Source: Phycisphaerae bacterium
GTDB lineage: Bacteria; Planctomycetota; Phycisphaerae; Sedimentisphaerales; SG8-4
NCBI GenBank assembly: GCA_030603035.1
Contig: JAUVYQ010000124.1
Location: 1-7,800 of the forward strand
DNA: 7,800 nucleotides
Direction: 5' to 3'
The position numbers and the translations under genes were made by a program. Below the pieces are notes generated by a model. That model searched no databases and was not told the DNA's origin. It saw only the letters and a list, made by a program, of their open reading frames with translations. Positions 1 through 5,485 of the stretch are shown in pieces (position 1 is the stretch's first letter; each line of letters opens with the position of its first letter).

Positions 1-100
1 ACCTCTGAACATTTTTATGGCTGTAGTGCAACGTGGGGCCAACAGCCATAAAAGACTTCGAGGCCACTTTGGGCCTCTTATCTATCTGCTTATTATTCAT
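1..100 (-). CDS. Partial gene, N-terminal 33 codons, function unknown
   Basis: An open frame starts with ATG at 100 and runs off the left edge without a stop. The visible protein begins MNNKQIDKRPKV and later contains GPTLHYSHKNVQR. The start is preceded by a purine-rich stretch (AAAGGTAGGG) that could serve as ribosome binding site. It lies 82 bases after the ahcY stop on the same strand, so it may be co-transcribed with ahcY. The composition (basic, few odd residues) looks like real coding sequence, but 33 codons are too few to assign a family, and I do not recognise it. The frame is also open further upstream to an ATG at 178, preceded by AAGGGA; that extension is rich in Arg and Cys and looks less natural. 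An internal ATG at 49 is a third possible start. Confidence 0.45.
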   Translation of the reverse strand, partial: MNNKQIDKRPKVASKSFMAVGPTLHYSHKNVQR

Positions 101-182
101 AACCCTACCTTTGAAACTCGATTCTCGATTTGGCTTACGAGCATCGAGCCCGTCGGTGCAACGCCGGATGACGCACATCAAG

Positions 183-1442
183 CTATGTCCCTTCACCGCT
201 GCTGGCAAGATAATCAACCTGTTCGGCCGTAAGTTTGTCTATTCCAATCGACATTGATTTAAGTTTCAGCCTGCTCACTTGCTGCTCTATCTCGATAGGG
301 ACATCGTGGACCGCAACGGTAAGCTTGCCCTGTTTTTTTACCACATATTCGGCCTCTAACGCCTGCGTCGCAAAGCTCATATCCATCACACTTGCAGGAT
401 GACCCTCGGCGGCTGCAAGGTTAATCAACCGCCCTTCAGCCAGAAGGTAAATTCGCTTGTTATTTCTCAAGATATATTCATCCACGTGGTTGCGCACGTT
501 ACGGATTACCTTTTTGCTGAGCTTTTTCAGGGCCGGTATGTCTATCTCAACGTTGAAGTGCCCGCTGTTAGCAACGACCGCTCTATCTTTCATCGCACGG
601 AAATGCTCGGCCCGTATAACATTTTTATTGCCCGTGAGCGTTACGAACAGCTCGCCGACCTTTGCCGCTTCTGCCATCGGCATAACCTCGAAGCCGTCCA
701 TAGCCGCCTCAAGCGCCTTGATTGCATCGACCTCCGTAATGATAACGATAGCCCCCATCCCTCTGGCTCGCATAGCAAAGCCTCGACCACACCAGCCATA
801 CCCTGCCGCTACAATCTTTTTGCCGGCCATTAGAAAATCGGTCGCTCGAATAATACCGTCAACCGTTGACTGGCCCGTCCCATAGCGATTGTCGAAAAGG
901 TACTTGGTTGCAGCGTCATTTACCGCAATAACGGGAAACTTTAATTTGCCTTTATTTGCCATCGCCCGCAGACGAATAACGCCCGTAGTGGTCTCTTCCA
1001 TACTCGCAATAATCCGGTGGGCTTCTTTCTTTCTGCGGGTATGTAACTCGTTCACCAAATCGGCACCGTCGTCAAGCGTAATAACCGGCTTATGGTCGAT
1101 GGCGGCGTTGATGTGTTTATAATAGGTGCTGCGATTTTCACCACAGACGGCGAAGACCGGTATCTTAAAATCTTTCACCAGCGATGCAGCCACATCGTCC
1201 TGTGTGCTGAGCGGATTAGATGCGCAGAGAACAGCATTTGCCCCCCCTGCTTTCAAGGCCCGAGCCAGATTAGCCGTCTCAGCGGTTATGTGCAAACAAG
1301 CCGAAATATTTAGACCCTGTAATGGCTTGCTCTTTGCAAATCGCCTGCGAATCGCCGCCAGAACCGGCATATCATTATCAGCCCAGAAAATGCGTTTCTT
1401 TCCCTCCGGCGCCAACGACAAATCAGCTATATCGCACTTCAT
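183..1442 (-). CDS. ahcY: Adenosylhomocysteinase (S-adenosyl-L-homocysteine hydrolase)
   Basis: This cytoplasmic NAD-dependent enzyme reversibly splits S-adenosylhomocysteine into adenosine and homocysteine, removing the inhibitory product of methyltransferases in the activated methyl cycle. The 419-aa protein matches the family along its length. By comparison with the human enzyme, substrate and catalytic residues are visible as His51 (CLHITAET), Asp125 (DDGADL), Glu150 (EETTTG), Lys180, Asp184-Asn185 ([10 protein letters not shown]) and His295 (GHFNVEID). The Rossmann NAD loop is GYGWCGRG at 214-221. The position equal to human Cys195 is Thr189. The C-terminus ends shortly after VDYLASS and lacks the KPDHYRY tail of the long form, so this is the short bacterial/archaeal type, like that of Thermotoga. 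The ATG at 1442 gives a normal N-terminus; only a weak GAAAGA is seen upstream. It has its own candidate promoter and sits downstream of the pilus operon's likely terminators. No frameshift or lost key residue is seen. Confidence 0.96.
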   Translation of the reverse strand: MKCDIADLSLAPEGKKRIFWADNDMPVLAAIRRRFAKSKPLQGLNISACLHITAETANLARALKAGGANAVLCASNPLSTQDDVAASLVKDFKIPVFAVCGENRSTYYKHINAAIDHKPVITLDDGADLVNELHTRRKKEAHRIIASMEETTTGVIRLRAMANKGKLKFPVIAVNDAATKYLFDNRYGTGQSTVDGIIRATDFLMAGKKIVAAGYGWCGRGFAMRARGMGAIVIITEVDAIKALEAAMDGFEVMPMAEAAKVGELFVTLTGNKNVIRAEHFRAMKDRAVVANSGHFNVEIDIPALKKLSKKVIRNVRNHVDEYILRNNKRIYLLAEGRLINLAAAEGHPASVMDMSFATQALEAEYVVKKQGKLTVAVHDVPIEIEQQVSRLKLKSMSIGIDKLTAEQVDYLASSGEGT

Positions 1443-1477
1443 TTATCAATTCTTTCAAAAGATAAACAGAAGCCGTA

Positions 1478-1506
1478 AATATAAAGCCAGGAGATGGAAT
1501 TTGCAA
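1478..1506 (-). promoter_or_regulatory. Candidate sigma-70-type promoter of ahcY
   Basis: On the minus strand TTGCAA (1506-1501) and TATATT (1483-1478) are separated by exactly 17 bases, close to the TTGACA/TATAAT consensus with optimal spacing. Transcription would begin near 1470, giving a leader of roughly 28 bases before the ahcY ATG at 1442. That leader is too short for an S-adenosylhomocysteine riboswitch. The assignment is by eye only. Confidence 0.55.
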
Positions 1507-1518
1507 CCCTTTATTTCC

Positions 1519-1538
1519 CCAAATATAGCTGTATTTGG
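1519..1538. promoter_or_regulatory. Palindrome upstream of ahcY promoter, possible operator
   Basis: CCAAATA and TATTTGG form perfect 7-bp arms around a 6-base spacer. The site ends 12 bases upstream of the -35 element of the ahcY promoter, a usual position for an activator or a regulator dimer. No regulator is known to me for this sequence, and it could also be a chance hairpin. Confidence 0.25.
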
Positions 1539-1594
1539 CCCTGGGGTTTTACCTAGGGTTTATTACTCGTATCTTCAAAAAGCACACAAAATAA

Positions 1595-1629
1595 GCCGCC
1601 CGGCGCTGCGATGCCGTGCGCCGGGCGGC
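1595..1629 (-). terminator. Perfect 12-bp GC-rich hairpin, probable terminator
   Basis: The arms GCCGCCCGGCGC (1595-1606) and GCGCCGGGCGGC (1618-1629) are exact reverse complements around an 11-base loop. On the minus strand the stem is followed by TTATTTTGTGTG, a moderate U-tract; the plus strand side is A-rich and has no T run. It lies about 195 bases after the stop of the 718-aa gene and before the ahcY promoter, as expected of a factor-independent terminator that separates the two units. Confidence 0.55.
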
Positions 1630-1704
1630 AAATACAACCAGCCACTTACAGGCGAACCAGAGGCCTTTTAATCATTCATCGTTATCAGCCTTCTCAAACC
1701 ACAA

Positions 1705-1727
1705 CCCCGCCCCTCGGAGGGGCGGGG
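1705..1727 (-). terminator. 10-bp G/C hairpin, possible terminator or dispersed palindrome
   Basis: CCCCGCCCCT (1705-1714) and AGGGGCGGGG (1718-1727) are perfect arms with only three unpaired bases. Downstream on the minus strand comes TTGTGGTTT, a weak U-tract; on the plus strand there is none. It lies about 97 bases after the stop of the 718-aa gene. Function as a terminator, mRNA 3' stabiliser or a copy of a repeated palindrome cannot be told apart here. Confidence 0.4.
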
Positions 1728-1773
1728 CAAGTATCAACGTTTCCGACTAATAAAACATATCCCAAAAGACCAT

Positions 1774-1809
1774 AAAAAAAATTAACAATCGTATCAATTT
1801 TGATATTGT
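1774..1809 (-). terminator. AT-rich hairpin followed by T8 just after the 718-aa gene
   Basis: On the minus strand ACAATATCAA pairs with TTGATA and ATTGT in an imperfect hairpin (1809-1785) with a small bulge, followed three bases later by eight consecutive T (1781-1774). It begins 15 bases after the stop of the 718-aa gene. The T-run is strong, the stem is weak because it is almost all A/T, so efficiency is doubtful. It is the first of three hairpins in a row. Confidence 0.4.
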
Positions 1810-1823
1810 ATTAGAAACGTGGC

Positions 1824-3980
1824 TCAGCGGCGCCGCGGAGCAAGTATAAATGGTAAATCCCGGTTATAGTATCCATCTTCCTCACTTCCCGGCATCGAAA
1901 TGACCGGTGCACTTCCAGCTATTCTACTGCCCCAATCTCGGAAAGGTTCCCTCGGCTCTTTTTCGGCGTTTTTGATTTTATTAAACATAATCAGCAATTC
2001 TTTAGCCCAATACTTCGTTCTAATAGGCATACGTTCTATATCCGTCCCGTCAAAAGTGTAAAGCATATCAAAATAATGTCTGGGATGCAGATTCTTTACA
2101 CCCGACCAGTCATTCACAGCTATAACATCCACCAAAACCGCCTCGGTAGTATAATCAATTGTCTCGGGTACCGTACGTCCTATAATGTCACTTCTAATAT
2201 CACTTTCTATGCCCATTACTCTAAGCTCTTCCCCCTTATATCCTCCATCATATGCTGCAGGATATCCTCTGAAAAACTCAGGCGCCGTTTCCCGACGTCT
2301 GCTACTTCCAGATGTCGTCTCGGACTCGACAACCTTACCTATAACTTCTCCCTGCTCGACCGCAAAGTCCTTACTGTTCCAATAACCCAACACATACCTG
2401 GAGACCTGCACCGTAACAATCTTGGCGGCCTCGTTTTGTATATCACGCGCGAAAAAGTACAACCTCCCCGGAATCTCCACCGCCTCAGTTATGTCAGAAA
2501 ACTCACTCCACAAAACGGCTTTGTTCTTAAATCCTCTATATCCCTCGCTAAACTGATTTGTCCCGGCTATCGGATTAAAAACGCCTAACCGAATTCTGTA
2601 TCGGTAGTGCTTCTCCGGCTCAACAGTATCATCGTGCGCCCAGAACACCAACGGCTCCCGCATCTTCTCCAAAAGCGTTCTCCTGGTAAGTAAAATCTTG
2701 TAAAATTCATTATAAACGTCATTCATCGATGGCCCTCTTCGAATGGCTCTGTCACCTTGCATTCCCGGAAGATAGTTTTCATACGCACCCAAACCCGGGT
2801 CCGTTCTCCTTCTCGAACGTTCGGTCGAACGACGGCCCGTGCCCGTGCCATCGTCGGTCAAACGCCTTCTATCACTCCCAAGCCGGTCCCGACCTCTCCT
2901 CCGTGTATCTCCACCAGCAAAAAACTCATCTCTCCCCTCGATATCTTCATACCTTCTGCCTCCTGAACGCCGAAATGGCTCTGTGCCTCTGATGCCCTGC
3001 CCTTCGCGTCTCCTCTCAAACTCCTGCTCACGCTCCTCTTTTTCTGCCTCTTTGGCTGCCTCTACGGCTGCACGCTTCTCTTCCATCTCTCTCTCTCTCA
3101 TATGCTGCTGAAACTTCTTATGCACCGAGGGAGGGAACCACTCTTCTCTTGCAGACGCAATTCTGTAAGCCCTCGGCTGCAACAGGTCTATTCTCACCAC
3201 CCTATCATCAAACTGAAGCAGACGCACCTTCATCCCGCCCGGCGGCAGCTTCTCAACATCTTCTATAACTTCAAACATTTTCTTGCGATGGTCAATCCTG
3301 GTTCGAGGCACGATTTGCCAATCGCTCCAACTGCCATCGGCCAGCGCCTCTTGTCTTTGCAACTGTACAGCCGAAAAAACCGGATTCGCAAGGCACGGGT
3401 CACGCCATTCCTCTTCCTCAACCTCGCTACCGGCAAAACTGTCATAAAACCTCTCATACAATCCCTTAACATCGAACTTCGCTTCCACAGTTACAAAGTC
3501 AATATCATTGACCTCTGTCGCAGCTTTGCCATAAACAACTTCCTCGTTAATCTCCACGGTAGGCTCATAAACCACCGCCCTGATGTACCCCATTGTCACT
3601 TCGTTGACTCCGCCAATCTCCGGAATAACATATTTTCCTCTGTTAATGTCCATTGAACTACGAATAGGCAGCAGCCAGGCGACGCTAATATCATCCTTAC
3701 TTATCGCAGAGTCGAGCAGTTTACGAATCTCACCAATCTTTGGGGTGTAGGACTTTGGCTCGGGCTTGCTGCTCAGCTTCTCCTCCAATTCCGCAGCATC
3801 CTTGCTTGTTAATATGTAATTATCGATATTGCCGGGGCTAAACTTCCTATTATCGTAGATGACTACATTGGGACTGAAAAGAACACGGGTAAGAAAAAGC
3901 CAGACGCACACAAGCCCAACAATAGCAAAAACTATCTTTTCAATATGTTCTTCGAAAAAAATGTTGCCTTTTTTACTCAT
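1824..3980 (-). CDS. Large bitopic membrane protein of the pilus/secretion operon, family not recognised
   Basis: This 718-aa protein has a 13-residue cytoplasmic N-terminus, one membrane segment at about 14-34 (IVFAIVGLVCVWLFLTRVLF) and no cleavable signal, so the bulk should lie in the periplasm. About 195-280 reads like a fibronectin/Ig-type beta domain (DGSWSDWQIVP). Residues 286-325 are a Lys/Arg/Glu-rich probable long helix, followed to about 396 by an Arg/Gly/Asp-rich, probably disordered segment. A second beta-rich part at 444-552 includes EPEKHYRYRIRLGVFNP. A module ending YKGEELRVMGI (581-591) recurs in the PilM fusion. The last residues are APRRR. The ATG at 3980 follows GGGGTG at a suitable distance. 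It is third in the operon, where pilP stands in classical pilMNOPQ clusters, but I see no lipobox and cannot claim PilP homology. An accessory periplasmic platform protein is the cautious reading. Confidence 0.85.
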   Translation of the reverse strand: MSKKGNIFFEEHIEKIVFAIVGLVCVWLFLTRVLFSPNVVIYDNRKFSPGNIDNYILTSKDAAELEEKLSSKPEPKSYTPKIGEIRKLLDSAISKDDISVAWLLPIRSSMDINRGKYVIPEIGGVNEVTMGYIRAVVYEPTVEINEEVVYGKAATEVNDIDFVTVEAKFDVKGLYERFYDSFAGSEVEEEEWRDPCLANPVFSAVQLQRQEALADGSWSDWQIVPRTRIDHRKKMFEVIEDVEKLPPGGMKVRLLQFDDRVVRIDLLQPRAYRIASAREEWFPPSVHKKFQQHMREREMEEKRAAVEAAKEAEKEEREQEFERRREGQGIRGTEPFRRSGGRRYEDIEGRDEFFAGGDTRRRGRDRLGSDRRRLTDDGTGTGRRSTERSRRRTDPGLGAYENYLPGMQGDRAIRRGPSMNDVYNEFYKILLTRRTLLEKMREPLVFWAHDDTVEPEKHYRYRIRLGVFNPIAGTNQFSEGYRGFKNKAVLWSEFSDITEAVEIPGRLYFFARDIQNEAAKIVTVQVSRYVLGYWNSKDFAVEQGEVIGKVVESETTSGSSRRRETAPEFFRGYPAAYDGGYKGEELRVMGIESDIRSDIIGRTVPETIDYTTEAVLVDVIAVNDWSGVKNLHPRHYFDMLYTFDGTDIERMPIRTKYWAKELLIMFNKIKNAEKEPREPFRDWGSRIAGSAPVISMPGSEEDGYYNRDLPFILAPRRR
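2208..2267 (-). repeat. GYP...YxxEELRxMGI module, copy in the 718-aa gene
   Basis: The segment encodes GYP near residues 572-574 and YKGEELRVMGI at 581-591. The last 33 bases match 29 of 33 with 6113-6145 in the pilM fusion gene. All eight shared residues use the same codon, and GGATATCCTG (the GYP codons) is identical in both genes, though the spacer between differs in length. See the matching entry at 6113. Confidence 0.6.
3086..3099. repeat. Seven-unit TC/GA dinucleotide tract within the 718-aa gene
   Basis: Seven TC units (GA on the coding strand) encode part of the charged helix start (MREREMEEK, about residues 294-302). Slippage by one unit would shift the reading frame. The tract is short for a contingency locus and may simply reflect Arg-Glu alternation. 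Confidence 0.5.
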
Positions 3981-3985
3981 TTTTC

Positions 3986-4009
3986 ACCCCGTTAGAAATT
4001 TTCCCTTTT
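3986..4009 (-). promoter_or_regulatory. Repeated leader with ribosome binding site, copy before the 718-aa gene
   Basis: On the minus strand this is AAAAGGG, A, AAATTT, then CTAACGGGGT, ending six bases from the ATG at 3980. The same 24 bases with one mismatch lie before the 466-aa gene at 5449-5472. The GGGGT(G) end is a plausible Shine-Dalgarno element. Conservation extends well upstream of what a ribosome binding site needs, while the flanking bases diverge. Confidence 0.6.
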
Positions 4010-4034
4010 CAAATCCCTATCGTCGGCCCACTAT

Positions 4035-5435
4035 TCACAATCCGCTACTCTCTGTCTCCGATTCTTCTTTTTTGACCGACTCTGGCTCAATCTTATCGTA
4101 GCCTTTTTTGTTAAAGATATATTCACAAATTAAATCCAATTCCACCACAGCATCTTCACCGTAACGGTAGAGATCATGAATTCCCCTATAGCCGTAGGCA
4201 CCACTGCCTTCTCCGTATGGGAGGATGCCACGAGAACCTTCATATTCTCCGCCTTCCCGGGCAACCGACCCAATCTCACTTTCTAAAATCGTTATCTGAT
4301 TATGCTTGAAGATTTGCTCTTGGCCCTTGCCGTCCCATCCCCTGAATTTATGCTCTTTGGCCTTGCAAAGCTCCTGCATAAACGGCAAAATCTCCTTCGC
4401 ACTAACCACAACACGAACGTTAAAATGCACAACATCAATATCATCATTGCATACCCGCCCGGTCCATGGGTCTGTAAGCCCATCTCTAATCGAACGAACA
4501 TAACTGGGCTTAGCACTTGTCACTGCTTCTCTGCCTGTGTAGCGGCTGACAGGACGCCCCGAAACAGGTGACATGCCGGCACCCATTGCAAACTCGCTGA
4601 TAGGGGTGAACCATACCCCCAGAAGCCGTTTGGCCGGCGATGTAAAAACGCTATTCGAGCCGGAATTTATAGCGTCTATCGTATCGATAACATCTTCGAT
4701 AATCCAATAAGCTAACTGGTAATACCAGCAATCCTTAACTGCCTCTTCCATCCCGGGATGTTCATATTTCCCCCAGAATTCGTATCCGCCCAAATCAGAT
4801 GGATTGGCATAGATAAAAGCAGATTCCGCTCTCGCTCGGCAAAGGGCTTCTATTATCTCAGTCCTGGCTCCGCCTAACCTCCCATACGGCCCTCCATACG
4901 GCCCTTCATACGGCCCTTCCAACGGCCCTCTCATAAACTCACCCGAACCAGAAGGAGAACGCGAGCCTAATGAGCTTTGCAAACTTTTCTCCAGCTCGGC
5001 CTGGGTGGGACACCCACCGGTATTTATACGAGCCATCAGCTTATCTACCGCACCGCGAAACTGCTGGCCGAATTCCTGGTAAAGAGACATAGAATCATCT
5101 TTCGGGGCGGGAAATATCTCATAGCTTAATAACTCCCTTCGAGTGCTTTGCCCGGCTAAAAGTTCTATCTCATTGGCATCTTCTCTGTGTTGATCCTGAT
5201 ACTTTTGCTCCTCTTTCCATTGGCTACGCGCAACGGCATTTCTGCTCAGGGACACAATTTGTCTGCCCCCCTTTGTAATACTCTCATCTACCATCTGCCC
5301 CTTGAGCTTACTGCTCATCAACAGGGTAGGTATAAAAAGAAGCCCGCCAACCAGCCCTATAACAACCGGCACCAATAGCGATGAATGGGTCTTAAAAACA
5401 TTTAGTATAACATCTTTAAATTTGGAGATATCCAT
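4035..5435 (-). CDS. Bitopic inner-membrane protein, probably PilO/GspM-like
   Basis: This 466-aa protein has a cytoplasmic N-terminus, one membrane segment at about 19-40 (LLVPVVIGLVGGLLFIPTLL), then a polar, probably helical stretch (41-100), as expected of PilO or GspM. Residues 334-388 and 428-442 show strand-helix-strand...strand order: VVHFNVRVVVS, then KEILPFMQELCKAK, then ITILESEIGSV, then AVVELDLICEYIF. This resembles the ferredoxin-like fold of PilO/PilN, broken by a Gly/Tyr-rich insert at 391-427. Residues 169-184 are a four-unit Gly-Pro-Tyr repeat. The protein is roughly twice the usual PilO length. It starts 50 bases after the pilM fusion and ends 54 bases before the 718-aa gene, so co-expression is very likely. 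The ATG at 5435 is preceded by GGGGTAAAA twice in tandem. The PilO assignment rests on topology, gene order and fold pattern, not on clear sequence identity. Confidence 0.85.
   Translation of the reverse strand: MDISKFKDVILNVFKTHSSLLVPVVIGLVGGLLFIPTLLMSSKLKGQMVDESITKGGRQIVSLSRNAVARSQWKEEQKYQDQHREDANEIELLAGQSTRRELLSYEIFPAPKDDSMSLYQEFGQQFRGAVDKLMARINTGGCPTQAELEKSLQSSLGSRSPSGSGEFMRGPLEGPYEGPYGGPYGRLGGARTEIIEALCRARAESAFIYANPSDLGGYEFWGKYEHPGMEEAVKDCWYYQLAYWIIEDVIDTIDAINSGSNSVFTSPAKRLLGVWFTPISEFAMGAGMSPVSGRPVSRYTGREAVTSAKPSYVRSIRDGLTDPWTGRVCNDDIDVVHFNVRVVVSAKEILPFMQELCKAKEHKFRGWDGKGQEQIFKHNQITILESEIGSVAREGGEYEGSRGILPYGEGSGAYGYRGIHDLYRYGEDAVVELDLICEYIFNKKGYDKIEPESVKKEESETESSGL
4883..4930 (-). repeat. 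Four 12-base tandem units encoding GPL/GPY repeats
   Basis: Units 4883-4894, 4895-4906, 4907-4918 and 4919-4930 are near-identical 12-mers (CATACGGCCCTT type on the plus strand). They encode RGPL, EGPY, EGPY, GGPY in the 466-aa protein. The unit length is a multiple of three, so copy-number change would keep the frame and lengthen a flexible periplasmic linker. Confidence 0.85.
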
Positions 5436-5453
5436 TTTTACCCCTTTTACCCC
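5436..5453 (-). promoter_or_regulatory. Tandemly duplicated ribosome binding site
   Basis: The 18 bases directly before the ATG at 5435 are an exact 9-base tandem duplication of GGGGTAAAA. Either GGGG core could pair with 16S rRNA, the proximal one at close spacing. The distal copy is the one that belongs to the repeated leader at 5449-5472. This arrangement supports the ATG at 5435 as the start. Confidence 0.65.
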
Positions 5454-5472
5454 GTTAGAAATTTACCCTTTT
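5449..5472 (-). promoter_or_regulatory. Repeated leader, copy before the 466-aa gene
   Basis: It is identical at 23 of 24 positions to 3986-4009 before the 718-aa gene; the only difference is T versus A between the AAATTT and AAAAGGG blocks. It fills most of the 50-base gap after the pilM stop. There is no clear hairpin inside it. It could be a translation-enhancing leader, a protein or small-RNA binding site, or the trace of a duplication. Confidence 0.6.
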
Positions 5473-5485
5473 TAATCACCTTAAT

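Larger units (their letters stand above)
1443..1823. other. 381-base intergenic region between pilus-type operon and ahcY
   Basis: No convincing gene lies here; open frames on the plus strand are antisense extensions of ahcY. In minus-strand order the gap holds an AT-rich hairpin followed by eight T (1809-1774), a very GC-rich 10-bp hairpin (1727-1705), a perfect 12-bp hairpin (1629-1595), a 7-bp-arm palindrome (1538-1519) and a promoter for ahcY (1506-1478). Just before that palindrome on the minus strand, CCCTAGG and CCCAGGG form an imperfect inverted repeat with one mismatch. No tRNA and no known riboswitch was recognised. Confidence 0.7.

Noticed and set aside
13..53. 12-base inverted repeat TTTTATGGCTGT / ACAGCCATAAAA as a terminator or recombination site
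   Set aside because: The T run precedes and the A run follows the stem on either strand, the reverse of a terminator, and the segment is likely coding. No second copy is seen in the window.
60..77. GAGGCC/GGCCTC hairpin as a terminator of ahcY
   Set aside because: The stem is only six pairs, the minus-strand T-tract starts several bases later, and it falls inside the probable partial gene at 1-100.
1443..1480. S-adenosylhomocysteine riboswitch before ahcY
   Set aside because: The predicted leader is about 28 bases and no conserved riboswitch core or pseudoknot pattern is visible.
1126..1671. Plus-strand open frame of 181 codons
   Set aside because: It runs antisense through the strongly supported ahcY and into the intergenic hairpins; the protein is rich in Arg, Cys and Ser without a recognisable domain, as expected of a shadow frame.
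3086..3099. GA/TC tract as a phase-variation switch
   Set aside because: Seven units is short, it encodes ordinary alternating Arg-Glu in a charged helix, and nothing nearby suggests a contingency locus. It is kept only as a repeat feature.
3102..3656. Plus-strand open frame of 184 codons
   Set aside because: It is antisense to the 718-aa gene, whose frame has a membrane anchor, start signal and operon context; the antisense protein shows no coherent features.
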